64,000 nt of DNA from Neoceratodus forsteri (GCA_016271365.2 CM057453.1:503353001-503417000); one strand, 5' to 3'. Positions 42,860 through 54,143 are shown, numbered from the stretch's first letter. Numbers and translations: made by a program. The notes: generated by a model from the letters alone, not told the origin.

Positions 42860-45340
42860 TTGTAACATGGGCCGGCGGAGGAATGTCGAGGGGGCCCACT
42901 GTGACAGCTACACAATAACAGACGGAGGCAGTGAGAACTTTTGACAATTTTAATGCACTTTCAGAAAACGCTATAACACATTACATACATACTGATGTGC
43001 TCCACAGAGAGTGTCCATGCAGTGGCGTGGAGGGGGCCAGCTAACAGTCCTGTGCCTCTTGTGGAGATTTCCATGCGGGTATTGTCATCATACCCACAGT
43101 GGGAGGTCTGCCGTGCAGGGTTCCGCGGCTCTGAGCAGCACTGGCCTCGCGCTGTGCATCTCGGTCGCTCTCACTTCCTGCTGCCCCCAGGATACTCATC
43201 CGGCTGCGTCATTCTCCAGGTGCTCTGTGGATGATGCTGCCCGGGGCGCTCTGTGCTGTGCTGTTCTGACCGGGCGCTTGTGCTTCCCATCACTGGCGGG
43301 GCAGTCCCATAGAAGAAGTTTACCGTGCCATGCACGGTGAACGTGTGGCAATGGAATCCTGGTGGATCGGTGCTACACTCTGGGACGGTCGGTGTCTGCA
43401 GCTGTGCCTGGCTCTGGGGATGCCGCTCCTCTGCCGGTTGGGGTCCGGGGTCATCGGGCATGGACTACTGCTCCCTTGGGTGGCTGCTGTGTGGGCGTCC
43501 CGCTTGGCCTCCTGAGCTGCTGCTACTCACGCCGACTGATGGTCCAGCTGTCTGCCTGTCTCTGCTGTCGTGTGCGGTCTGAGGAGTTCGAGGCATTGCT
43601 GTGCACACTTGCTCTGTTTCTGGGCTAGGGCTGGTGCTGCAGCTGGGGGTGTCGGTGGCAGAGAGGATGTGCGACCACCTCTGCCAGTCAGATACACTTG
43701 GGGACCAGTACTTGCGGAGGCTGGTCTCACACCTGTGGCCTGTCACTGACATTATTTTACATGATGCGAGACCAGCCTCTGTCAGCATCTGCACGGCCAT
43801 GCTTCTCACACTGTGATTTGTGTACCTGCGTGACAGGCGGGCATCATCAGAGATTTGGGACATCATCTTCCCAAGATAGTTCCTGCCCATTGGCTGTCAT
43901 GAGAACCACACCTGCTGCTTGTCCAGCTCTTCTTGCGGGAGACGGAGAGGGTGCAGGTAGAAGACAGGGGCTTCCTCTGGGCATCTCCTGACATAGTTTT
44001 TATAGAGGGCCACTGGACAGAAGATGCTGCCAGGCTGTGCATAGAGGACCCCCCGAAGGGTCTGCTTGTTTGTCTTGGTGGCGCTGCTGTGGTTCTTCAT
44101 TGCCTCATTAAAGGCTAGTGCCAGGAACTCCTGGCCTGCTGCATCTCTGTCAATGACAAATGATGCCTGTGTCAGCTGCCTCAGTCCCTCTCGCCCTCTG
44201 CGTGTGAGCCCCAGTTGTAGCTCAAACCACACGCGCCTCACAAGGCCGTATGCTGTTCGGGGGTCAAGGGTGTCACACTGCCTGATGCGGCGCAGGTCTT
44301 CCTGGGTGATCATCAGAAAATGTGCTGCCACGTCTTTGCCAGCCTGCCGATACCTCTTCAGCACTGCCAGAAATACGTTGTTGGCAGTTCTGAAAGCTGG
44401 ATCTGTCATTATATTGATGTGACGTCTGACCTCCATTCCATTTATGTAGCAGTTTAGGCCAGCTCTGATACCCACCAGGGAGCTCACACTATACTCCTCC
44501 CCTTCCTCCGCCCGTACTGTGGCATAGAAATGCCTCAGTGTTTCTGCCAGCTCTGGAGCTGTGACTGTTGCAATGTCCAGGGTCATGCAATTCTCCTCTA
44601 ACCAGTCTGAGAAGACATTGCATGCCCATGCAGTTGTCTTCTCTGTATTGCGTTCCACCTTGCTGCGCTCTATGGCGTCCAGCCCTGTGGCTGAGAGCTG
44701 GTGGTGTCTCCTGGTCTGGTTCTCTGCGTCACTGGCCGCTCGACACCTCTTGCCATTCCCTCTGCACCAGCCATCGCTCTCGCAGCTGCCTGTGCTTTCC
44801 AGAGCACTGCTCACTGTGCCCACTCCTGGCTGGCTGCACAGTGCACGCACCTGTGCTACCTGAGATGGTGCCCTGGTACCCCCCTCATATGCTGCCTGCT
44901 GTGGGTCCTCACTGCATGACCATAGTGCTGCTGTGTGCTCCCGCTCCTCGCTCATTCCCTGCTCCAGCGGGTCAACGGCTCCCATGGTTAGTGTGTCGTA
45001 CACGGTGGTACCCACCGCTCCTGCTGCCCACCACTGCTCGTCCACCCAGTCGTCCATCGCGGCTGCTCCTACCAAAGAAAAATACACCGGGCTCTGTTGC
45101 GTTGCCTTTTACCCTTCACAGTTCGCGTCTCATCACACTGTGTGCCGCGGGTTCTCGTCCCCCTCACCGGATCTGCTGCCTGCCTTGGATTCCTAGTAGG
45201 GCTCCAGAAGCGCCGCTCATCGCGCTCCTCCTCTCACTTCCCCACAGGAGCCAGTGCTGCTAGGCTGGGGGTCTGGCTGCTGACGGTACTGCCGGAGTGG
45301 GCACGGCATATAAGCTGGGTTAATGCCCGCTTCGGCTGCC
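42860..45340 (-). mobile_element. Crypton-like tyrosine-recombinase DNA transposon
   Basis: This GC- and CpG-rich block contrasts with AT-richer flanks and holds one long minus-strand coding frame (45087-43171) with no reverse transcriptase. That combination defines Crypton elements. A TATA-like AGCTTATATGCC on the minus strand near 45310 lies upstream of the frame. Boundaries are guesses from composition, because Cryptons lack terminal inverted repeats. Confidence 0.65.
43171..45087 (-). pseudogene. Crypton-like (DUF3504) tyrosine recombinase
   Basis: One minus-strand frame runs from ATG 45087, or more likely the Met at 45057 (MDDWVDEQWW), to 43171 with only two in-frame stops: TGA at 43897-43899 and TAG at 43465-43467. 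It would be about 638 codons. Catalytic landmarks are Arg in RRGREGLRQL (residues 296-304), H-x-x-R in TNHSVR (425-428), His in TGHR (451) and Tyr in LRKYW (460). The first 130 residues are low-similarity and acidic. Cysteine and Pro positions (FCPVALYKNY) match the DUF3504 family, which also includes domesticated vertebrate genes (KIAA1958, QRICH1, ZMYM). The first stop lies before the H-x-x-R motif, so the product is inactive unless read through. Confidence 0.8.
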
Positions 45341-46174
45341 ATCTCGTGACCCTGTTCCACCTATGGCTGATCCAGAGTACATGCACAGTATTAATGTCAT
45401 GTTACAAACTCTCATTCAGTTCTGTTACATGTCTTGTGAAGTCCCAGAATTCTTTAAAAGCATTTTATTCTTACTCAGATACACTTTAAACTACAGAAAA
45501 CAACAGGGCACTGTACTATACCTTGAAAAGTTTCATGACCAGCATAAGTCAAGAACATGGGGAGTGCAGAGGACAGCAACAGCACCGAATGATACAGTAT
45601 AACTACTGCAGGTTTTAGCAATGAAACATCATAAAATTCCAGGAAGCCTTACAGGAGTCAGGTCATGACCTTTGCAATGAGTCAAGTAGCTTTTCACACC
45701 AGACTTAAGTACCTTCATTTCCAAATCCTAATGAAAGTAGAAAGGTACTATAGAGGCAATCATTGTGGAAGCCTACAAACTACACAGGGAAACAGAATAA
45801 AAGGCTGAGGGGCTTTCCCTTCGAGAGTCTCCTAGTAACCGGCTTTAAGCTGAGTGAAGAGTGAGGCTGGTTACACACATCCGTTGTCATTGCATACCGG
45901 TATTTAATGTTACTGCTGGAATTTTTTTTTCTGTTTTTTTCCTTTAACCCCATCATCCAAGTTCAGCTCTCCCTTCTGCTTCCTGCACCGCAACCCAGGT
46001 ACAAACAGTATAGACTGCATTTAAATAATTTTGCATTTGGCTTGTAATGAGCTGTGAGCTGAGCTGAAACAGCAGTGAGTTTTAAATGAGTTTTCAGTGA
46101 ATTGTGTATACCACTTTGAAGGCATTTTGGTACTTGCACTGCACCAGTAATGCATTCTCAATTAACATGAGCAT
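45341..46174. other. unassigned stretch
   Basis: No supported gene or repeat between the Crypton and SINE copy 3. Short plus frames near 45363-45602 have no motif. Confidence 0.4.
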
Positions 46175-46190
46175 TCCAAGAAGCCAGTTT

Positions 46191-46856
46191 TTTTTTTTTT
46201 TTTTTACTTGTGGTGCTTGTACACCACTTTTTATCCACCTGCACTACCCTCCCGGTCCACTCCTTCGGACCACTGATCAACCCCCCGGTACACCGACTCG
46301 GAGTCTGCCCCTAGAGTGCTGTTGTTCTCCCCTGTACTACCTTGATTTCCAGCAATCCCCCCAGGTGGGGTGAGGATGGGCCTTCCTCAACCTTTCTGGA
46401 GGAGAACTGGCACAGCGAGGTCTGCCCATAAGTCGGTGGATCCTGGGAGGTACTGACCGGTCTTCATCTAGGACTGAGAGGGCTTTTTTCCTGATTTCCT
46501 ATTTCCCCTCCACCCAACCCCCAGAGGTGCCAGCACGAGGACTATCGTCCAGAGAGTGACATGCTGATGCATGTCTACCTCCCAAGCGCCTAACAGTGTC
46601 TCCCCTTCCCGACTCCACTGTACGGAGCTGCCAGAGCCCTTTGAGAGCCTATGCTTCCACCGGCTCTCTCGGGACGTCGGGTACCCCCTGGTGCCCCTGG
46701 TATTCCTCCCTGAGGAAGGAGAGCATCCGCTGGGACACTCAATCCTCCCTCTCCTCGCTGACCCCCATCGACCTGAGTCCATTCCCGAACCCGGGTTGCC
46801 GGTACAGCGCGAGGTGTGGCGTCCAGCGCCTCAACCCTCAGCTCCACTGGGCCGGC
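46191..46856 (-). mobile_element. CpG-rich tRNA-like SINE, copy 3
   Basis: On the minus strand it starts GCCGGCCCAGTGGAGCTGAG at 46856 and has a B-box-like GGTTCGGGAAT near 46795. It ends in a poly-A tail (poly-T on plus, 46188-46205). The 16-mer TCCAAGAAGCCAGTTT occurs at 46175-46190 and 46857-46872, a perfect target-site duplication. A poly-A tail plus a long TSD suggests L1-type machinery. Confidence 0.9.
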
Positions 46857-46919
46857 TCCAAGAAGCCAGTTTGAAACAAATTTTCTTTTTAGGCTGGGAA
46901 TAAACTGTGAATGCATTGT

Positions 46920-47384
46920 AAAGCTACCTAAAAGCAGTCTGTACTGTGTGTGGGGGAGGGGGCGACACCCAAGCAGTGACTCAGACTATTAGGGCAGGTA
47001 GTGAAAGCACTGGGTTGCCCTCAACCCGTCATGTTTTCTCTCTCTCCTTAAATTCCCATTCCTCATCTTGAGTCACAGCCTCATAACTTAACCTCTGACT
47101 TATGTTAGCCATTACACAGGCATTTCGGATCATTCTTGAAAATTGTACAGTGTACTTACCCAGTCAACAAAAATGAAATGAAACAATTTCCATGACAAAC
47201 ATCAAAGCTGTTAGGAATGTACAGAGGGGGCTGCTTTAGTAGGCAGTCTCACCCAGTCTCTCAGCTGCTGAAGTGTACAGTCACTATGACAGAACTGCTG
47301 ATCCAAGGAAGAAGCCCCAAGTTTGGGATCGAACCCAGATCTTCTGAAGCTCTGACAGTATGGTTGTTGTCTTTTTCAGTTATT
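46920..47384. other. worn repeat DNA with a SINE/L2-like tail
   Basis: GTGTACTTACCCAGTCAACA near 47150 resembles the V-SINE/L2 3' tail. A B-box-like GGGTTCGATCCCA lies on the minus strand near 47323. Neither is enough to define a complete element. Confidence 0.4.
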
Positions 47385-47526
47385 CTTTAGACTAGGGATG
47401 GGCTGCCAATCGGTTAGCTGGAGTGGGTATGTCACGTATCAGCAGTTTTGGGTAGGATAGTTTGGGCAATTTACTATCCTATCCAACCTATCAGTGTACT
47501 TTTTAGGATGGGTACTGTGGCCGTGG

Positions 47527-48888
47527 GTAATTTATTTATTTATTTCAAGATTCAGACATTACCTTTGAGCAAAAGCTCTTTTACAAAGGTTCCATGTCAG
47601 GTACAACAAAGCGTGAACAACTGAGAACAAGACAACAAAGGAGGTTGGAGCCCCAGTGTAAGCAAATTATGAGGGTGAAACACTGCTAGCAGAGACATAA
47701 GCTATCCGGTAAGTGCAAAGAAACATGACAAGGCCAAACGTTGTCAGGCACACAGGTATAATTTACAACAGCCAAAGGCTAGGCACAAAGGTATATTCTT
47801 CAGTAGCCAGGGAGCTAGATCCATCTACATAGTGGAATTGATATAGAGAGCTGGGGGTGAGGGATCCAGGATGTGGGCAGCGGCCCTGTGGAGGCTTTGT
47901 TAAAAAGGGTGCGGGAGGTGACTTGATCCATGTTGGTTAGCCAGGCGATTGTGTCTAAAGACTTGCATGGCTGGGAATGCAATTATTGCCTGCAGCAATA
48001 GGACATGCTTCCAGAGAGATACTGTTTAAGCTCGGCCTTAAAGGCAGGTAGGCTCGAGTTTGTTAGTAGGGGAGCTGGGATCTCGTTAAGCCACAGGGGA
48101 GCACGGTACGCAAATGACCGTTGTCCCAGTATTGTTTTTCTGAAGGGGACTGCTTGGGATCTTCAGGAGTGACCTCTGGTCTGGTACCCAGGTCTACAGG
48201 CAGGCAGCAAGCTGCTCAGGAATGGAGCCACTTTGCCTAGTAGTGATTTCTTGCCCAACAGGCAGGTTTGGTATTTTATTCTGTTGAGTAGGTTAAGCCA
48301 GTTGGTCTGCTCAGAGAGGAGCATGTGTGCGTAAGGTTGTCTGCATCAAGTGTTAACCTACATGCCTTGTTAAGGGTCACTGCAATGTGTGTAAGTGCAG
48401 TATTGGAGGCGGTCCCATACACCACAAGTCCATAGTCGATGACTGACAGAACTGAGTAGGAGACCAAGAGACAAAGGGCTAATGATGTGATGTATTGCCT
48501 GTGCCTATAGAGCACACCGAGCTTTGCATTTACTGCTTTTACCACATAGTCAATGTGCTGCACGAAGGAGTGGGTGTCATCGATAATAACCCCTAGGTAC
48601 TTGCAACAGTGAACCTGCTCCAGCGGGGCAACCTTGCTATTGGTGATAGTAAGGGCAGGGAGGGTTTTCTTGTGCTGGGGACTAGAGATGATCATCGTCT
48701 TTGTCTTTCTGTGATTGAGGAACAGCTTTTTTTCCACAGAACCAATCCTCCAGTCCATTGAATGAGCTCTGAAGCTCTGCCTGCAGGGCTATATGCTGCT
48801 TGCTGCTGCACAGAATGACGGCGTCATCCACATAAGGATGATCTTGCTCTCACAAGCTTCAGGGAGTCCATTTATGAATAGAGTAAAT
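47527..48888 (-). mobile_element. L2-like LINE fragment in hAT 5' region
   Basis: The frame 48758-48276 reads CCKYLGVIIDDTHSFVQHID, KLGVLYRHRQYIT and DYGLVVYGTASNTALTHI. Upstream pieces near 48870 read FINGLPEACESKIIL and WMTPSFC where YADD is expected. It ends in AAATAAATAAAT on minus near 47529. It is a 5'-truncated L2-clade copy of another subfamily than 27506-29560. Confidence 0.8.
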
Positions 48889-49025
48889 AGGGACCTGGGG
48901 GTAGTCATATCAGATGACCTAAAGGTAAGCAAGCAATGTGAGAAGGGTAACCAGTGGTATCACTAGCTCTCACCTTAGTTCTTTTAGAATTCTGGGGTGA
49001 ATCCCATCAGGGCCCATTGCTTTGT
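48889..49025. pseudogene. two CR1 RT scraps in opposite orientation
   Basis: 48889-48945 on plus encodes RDLGVVISDDLKVSKQCEKG. 48947-49025 on minus encodes DKAMGPDGIHPRILKELR. Both are from CR1 RT of the C/D family but point in opposite directions and meet at about 48946. They lie between the L2 fragment and the hAT BED domain. Confidence 0.75.
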
Positions 49026-49539
49026 CTATGGGGCATGTAATTTATTTTATATTGACCCTGCAGACAACTCTCAAGCTGTATGCAGTCTGTGCAAAAAGAG
49101 TGTCAGTCATGGCGGCAAAGTGGGACATTTTGGAACATCAATAATGATATGGCATGCAAAGGCAAAACACCCAATTGTGTGGGGCAGGGCAAGGGACAGT
49201 GTAGTTGGTATGGGTGATAGTGGAGGTGGTGGTGGTGGTGACCATAGTGACAATGAACTGGAAGCTGGAACTGGCACTGAATCACTTGATGTATCCTTGC
49301 AGTCTTCCCAGACATAGATTGTTTTATTCTGACACCATCAAGTACTGCAAAATCCCACAGTACTAGTACTCTATGTGAAAAAGGCATAAAAAGTGCAATC
49401 CCCCCAAAATTAATAATATCTCCTCATTCTCGTCAACTAACATTAAAAGAAAGTGTTGCAAGAACATCAAAATGTATCCACAAGCATCCAACATACCAGC
49501 TGTTAAATAGAACCATTGCAGAGCTGTTGGCCGATTGTC
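49026..49539 (+). pseudogene. hAT transposase, BED finger and N-terminal part
   Basis: The plus frame gives FYIDPADNSQAVCSLCKKSV near 49050, then TSIMIWHAKAKHP, a BED-type zinc finger (C-x2-C ... H-x4-H) that binds the TIRs. An acidic Gly-rich stretch with a GGT repeat follows. After frameshifts, LTLKESVARTSK and HPTYQLLNRTIAELLADCQ lead up to the split-repeat element, whose insertion cuts the frame. The start of the protein is lost at the CR1 junction. Confidence 0.85.
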
Positions 49540-49647
49540 AATTGGAAGGCTCCACCTTTGGTTCGATGGACAAGCAGCCAGCCACTCCCACTTCCTGAGC
49601 TATATATAGCAGTTACCCTCAGCCTCCTTCTGAAGCACTTTTTCTTT
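49540..49647 (+). repeat. split repeat A1
   Basis: It begins AATTGGAAGGCTCCACC and includes the TATA-like GAGCTATATATAGCAGTT near 49600, a plausible promoter. It matches A2 at 51808-51915 with few changes. Confidence 0.85.
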
Positions 49648-51614
49648 GCTGGCCGGAGGCTCTGTCCGTTTGCTCTGTAGCAGGCTGGGGCCTGCCCCAT
49701 CCCTCCCCCCCGCCTTGCTGCTTCTTTCTGCTGGACTGTGTTTTGTTCTTCTGCTTCTGATTTGTATTTTTGCCTCTGGCTGTGTGTTTCCTTTTATTTC
49801 TTCCATGTTTCTCCTATATTTGTGTCTTAGTTTTGTTTTCTTTTTTTTGGGGGATTGGGTTTCTCAGCTCTTACCATTTGCTTGCTCCTACCATTTGGCT
49901 CTTTTGCAGCTCCTGCTACTTGCTTTTAATTACTCCCATTACTATTGCCACTAGTACCTGCGTTTTTACACAGACAAAAGCTGTTTTCCATGCTACAGGC
50001 TTAATTGCTCCCCATGCTATCAAGCCTAATTGTTTTCACCTGATTCAAGCTCCCTCTGAACCCTTGCTATGCAGCTCAGTCATGTTTTCCCTGCTTAATC
50101 TACTTCCCCTGTGGTCATAGCTGTTTTCACAGCATTGTGCTTCCCTCCTTCCATGCTTAATGACTACTACCTCTCATAGCTCATGCTATTCCCTGTTGTA
50201 CACTGCTGTTCTACTCTGAGGTCAGCTAAGCTACTGCGATGCTGTAAACTAGTTTTAATATCTGTATGTGGTTCCTGACCCTTCCATCACTTTCTTGTTT
50301 TTCCAACGGCCGGGACTGGGAAGTGTTTGGGGAGTTGTGGCCCCATGTGGCTACTTACTTCTGTTCTAACTCCTGCCTCCGCTGCCAAAAATCCTCTGAA
50401 TATTTGTCACCTTAATTTTGGTTTTGAATGCCTGGCTGGCTTGTCCCACTATTGTACTGCTACCCTCACTTATGTTCATGTCCCATCATTGTCACCATGT
50501 TTTGCAGACCTATGTGCCAGTCTTACTATTCCTACTGCTTACTGACCTGCGTGCTGGTCCAACTATTGTTACCCTGCCGCTGCATTACCCTGCCTTACTG
50601 AAATATGTCCATATCCACTTTTGCTCATGCCACCTTTGTTCAATGCTCCCTGCCATTTGCCCTGCAAGTTCTCAGTACTTACACCCTTTCACCCTCGTCA
50701 GTCCCTGGGGCATGCCAGCCATTCTATTTGGTGCAGGTTCCCCTGCTGCTGACGGTTTCACTCTGCATCTAGTCCGTAGCTTGAGCATGCAAAGCTTGGG
50801 GCAGGGTCCTTCTCACCTGGCCCATAGCTGGGAATGTCCTTGCTCAGGGTGGACCTTCAGTCGTCAACCGTACTGACGGCACCTCAAGTTGTAGAATTTA
50901 TGACTCAGCCATGAAGGGAGGTTACAGTGATTTCCTTTAGCTCCAGTGTGTCCACTATAATGGTTGTCCATTGGCTTTAGTGGTTCCCTAGCCAGGCACC
51001 TTCACTGCATTCTCCCGACGATCACCTCTGGTTTACCTAGTTTGTTATATAGATCGGCAGGCTGGGTGAGTGCCTTGTTGGTCGTTACTCTCCTCCTCCC
51101 ACCTTGAAGTGGTGGTTGCAGAGCTACTGTCTTGCAACCCTCCACAGCATTCCTGTTAGAAGGATAGAGTGAGAGTTTCCCTTCAAATTGGAATATTTTC
51201 CATTTTATTATTTGGGGCTTCCAAATTGCAGTAGCAGAGCTGTCACTAATGAAATTATCCCATGCCTGGAGGGAAGGCGACCTAGGCCTTGGATCCCCAG
51301 AGATTTCCTCCTCAAGGGTTTTTTTTTTCTCTTCTCCATGCCAAAGATCATAATATCTAGTTAGTATTTCCTAGTTCCATTAGATAGGCTCTGCTGTTGG
51401 ATAGAGGTGGATGGTGCCCCTTACTTGCCGTTCCCTCTCTCCTGCTATTCCCTTTCTCCTTAGGAGGTTCCCTTATTCTCTTGCAGTCCATCTAACTCGT
51501 GCCATTGCTGACCTGTGCATCCCATTATGTTATCAAGCTGCCTGATGCTTATCTATTACTACATTTCACAGCTACTGATTGCCCATATGCTTCATACTAT
51601 TAATTTCTTTTTGG
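49648..51614 (+). other. body of split-repeat element, no coding motif
   Basis: A pyrimidine-rich stretch. Frames such as 49646-49954 and 50418-50876 are Leu/Phe/Cys-rich by composition and show no RT, RNase H or recombinase motif. The body looks non-coding. Confidence 0.6.
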
Positions 51615-51809
51615 GGATCCTTCTTAAGGTACCTTTAGCCAAGGGAATCGTCCCGTGGCACCTCTAGGAGTGGAACCCTCTAGAGGGTTCCTTGCCTTTG
51701 GTACCCCTGCAGGGTGGTAATTCCTCTGGAATAGAGAGTGTGAATGGCTAAAACTTAAGTAACACAGTTGCACAAGCATAACATTATACTGGCTGTGTAG
51801 GCCATTGAA
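51615..51809 (+). repeat. split repeat B1
   Basis: It begins GGATCCTTCTTAAGGTACC and ends GGCCATTGAA, directly abutting A2. It matches B2 at 51963-52164. Confidence 0.85.
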
Positions 51810-51962
51810 TTGGAAGGCTCCACCTTTGGTTCGATGGACAAGCAGCCAGCCACTCCCACTTCCTGAGCTATATATAGCAGTTCCCCTCAGCCTTCTTCTG
51901 AAGCATTTTTCCTTGCCCCACCATCCTCCCCTCCTTCTTCAGCAGCAGCGCCTCTCTCCGTA
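51808..51962 (+). repeat. split repeat A2
   Basis: It starts AATTGGAAGGCTCCACC, repeating A1 for about 107 bp including the TATA-like motif near 51870, and then runs through unique sequence into B2. Confidence 0.85.
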
Positions 51963-52164
51963 GGATCCTTCCTAAGGTACCTTTAGCCAAGGGAATCGTC
52001 CCGCGGAATCTTTAGGAGTGGAACCCTCTAGAGGGTTCCTTGCCTTTGGTACCCCTACAGGGTGGTAATTCCTCTGGAATAGAGAGAGTGCAGTGCGACT
52101 GGCCAAAACCTAAGTAACACAGCTGCACAAGCATAACATTATACTGGCTGCATAGGCCATTGAA
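51963..52164 (+). repeat. split repeat B2
   Basis: It starts GGATCCTTCCTAAGGTACC and ends GGCCATTGAA at the hAT junction. It has a few substitutions and a short insertion relative to B1. Confidence 0.85.
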
Positions 52165-54143
52165 CTCCCTTTTGCTTTTGTTGCCCAAAAGGTTTCCTCA
52201 AGTTCATGAAGTGGATTGAACCACAATACACAGTTCACTGTCTAACATATTTCTCAAAGAAGGCTGTTCCACAGTTGCATGACTTGATGTGTAGTGTGGT
52301 CACTAAACAGTTGAAAGTCTCTGAGGTGAAGGAGATTCACATAACCATAGATATATGAACCAGCAACCAAACAATTGACTACATGACTGCTACAGCTCAT
52401 TGGGCAAGTTTTCAGTCAGAAAGTAATAATCCCTGCTTTACTGTAAGTAGTAGGAAGCAGGCTGTATTATGTGTCACCAATTTGGAGGAAACCACACTGA
52501 TGTGAATACTGTAAAACTGAATAATTTCACTGTAAGAATATTTTTGCTATATTCACTGAATGTGATGATTATGCCAAAATAAAATGGTAATTTTCCAAAA
52601 CTGAACATTTTCAATAGATGTGAATTAGGAACTAATCATTTTGTGCTAAATTAAATGTGCTCAATTTTGGCCAAGTATTGCCATGCACTAAATATAACTA
52701 ATGTGAAAATAACCCATTTTACAGTATTTTGCAGGAGCACAAAATCAGTTCCAGAAATGGCTAACTCCATATTCCTTATCTCCAGGGTTCTTAGTATCAG
52801 ATAATGGTGCCAGCATAGTCAAGGCTGTTAGAGATGACAACTACCAACACATACCTTGATTTAAACATTGTTGAAATCTTCTCATCCATAGTTTTTTAAA
52901 TGGAAACAGAAATGTTGAAAACCTGTTAGATCTTGCTAGGAAAATACATGGGTATTTCAGCCACTCCATGAAAAAACCAAAAAATCCTGAAGGGGCTGCA
53001 GAGGTCAAACAACTTACCCTTGTATACATTAAAGCAGGAAGTTCTACCCCACTAGAATTAAACATTTTTCATGTTGGAAATGCTTCTTGAACAGAAAAGA
53101 GCTGTACATGACTACACCATGCAGAATCAAATAGGTAAAGTGGACATCATGTTCAGTTCCAGCAGCTGGACTCTACTGGAATCTTTGTTCACGTTAGTGG
53201 AGCCGTTTGAGGCTACCACATCACAAAACACTGCAAAGTTCTGCAAATGTCAGTGCAGACAGTGCAACTCTGAGTCAAATTCTTCCTCAGATCAGATTTC
53301 TTCACTTTTTCCTTGGCGACATAAAGATTTTCAGTCAAAAGATTACACCACTGCTGTTATGCTGGCCAATGACTTGAGTCTCAGACTGTTGACTGATCAG
53401 AGAATGAATGCCATGTTCAAGAATGACACCTATGTGTTGGCTACATTGCTATTTCCCTGCTTTAAGAGGAACATTGAAGTCATCCTTCCTGCAGGGGAAG
53501 GCATTGAGTACTGGAGAGATCTTTTGCTAACCAAATGTGACATTGCCCTACAAACACCATTAACTGATGTCCAGCACTCAAACCCTGCTGAGCTATCACA
53601 GTGTGCCTCTGGCTCAGACAATAGCACATCTATCAATTATTCACAGTCAGCAGTGATGGAAAGGACAGCAACAGCTACTTCTTGGGCATGCTATGTTCAG
53701 TGTCAGAAAGGCAAATCATTTCTGAGTTGCCTGCAACAACATGGACTGATATCCTGTAAAGAAAGTGCAGCTGCTTCATCTGCCAGACTGGTAACCGTCT
53801 CACAATGATCCTGGAGTACTTTGCATACCATACTGTTATTGGTGTCGAGGAAGATCCATTACTCTATTGGAAATAAAAGAGAACAATATGACCAGATCTA
53901 GCAAATCTTGCAATAATGTACCTCAGGTGTCCACCTTCAAGCGTGTATTCAGAGCACATATTTAGTTCAGCTGGAGGAATAGACACTGACCACAGAACAC
54001 TGCTAAGTCCTACAAATGTGGAATGGCTTACATTTCTCAAAATGAAAGCTGACAATTTCCCATTTGTCACAAACACTGGATTATGCGAGTCTGACCCTGA
54101 ACATGAACAGCCTGCAAACAGTGATACTGAATATGATGACTAG
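52165..54143 (+). pseudogene. hAT transposase, catalytic core and dimerisation domain
   Basis: Right of the split-repeat element the frame resumes with LPFAFVAQK, then TIDI-stop-TSNQTIDYMTATAHW (first Asp block) near 52340. A TA-flanked MITE interrupts at 52507-52726, followed by VSDNGASIVKAV (second Asp block) near 52790 and the insertion-domain region MLEMLLEQKRAVHDY and LLESLFTLVEPFE near 53180. The C-terminus has DPLLYWK near 53850 and PSSVYSEHIFSSAGGI, the hAT dimerisation motif, near 53935, with a stop at 54141. Several stops and shifts make it inactive. Similarity is to ZBED-like hAT transposases. Confidence 0.85.
52507..52726. mobile_element. TA-flanked MITE in hAT coding region
   Basis: The ends TACTGTAAAA at 52507 and TTTTACAGTA at 52726 are inverted repeats that extend imperfectly for about 24 bp (including TTTCAC/GTGAAA). 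Flanking TA fits a Tc1/mariner-type target. It has no coding capacity. Its removal shortens the gap between hAT blocks. Confidence 0.7.

Larger units (their letters stand above)
49540..52164 (+). mobile_element. split-direct-repeat element (Ngaro-like, non-autonomous)
   Basis: The layout is A1 (49540-49647), a roughly 1.97-kb body, then B1 (51615-51809), A2 (from 51808) and B2 (51963-52164). A1 and A2 are near-identical over about 107 bp, and B1 and B2 over about 195 bp. This A1-body-B1A2B2 order is the split direct repeat of Ngaro/PAT-type tyrosine-recombinase retrotransposons. The element interrupts hAT coding between ADCQ and LPFAF with no target duplication, only a shared AA, as recombinase integration predicts. 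No RT or recombinase frame is visible in the body. Confidence 0.8.

Noticed and set aside
43171..45087. A domesticated host gene of the KIAA1958/QRICH1 type
   Set aside because: Two in-frame stops, surrounding repeat DNA and no visible exons favour a decaying transposon, though conservation was not tested.
43011..45263. Many long plus-strand frames across the Crypton region
   Set aside because: They are antisense shadows created by high GC and low stop density opposite the recombinase frame. None shows a motif.
49646..50876. Hydrophobic frames that might be membrane proteins
   Set aside because: Leu/Phe/Cys richness follows from the pyrimidine-rich DNA, frames overlap without start context, and they lie in the body of a repeat element.
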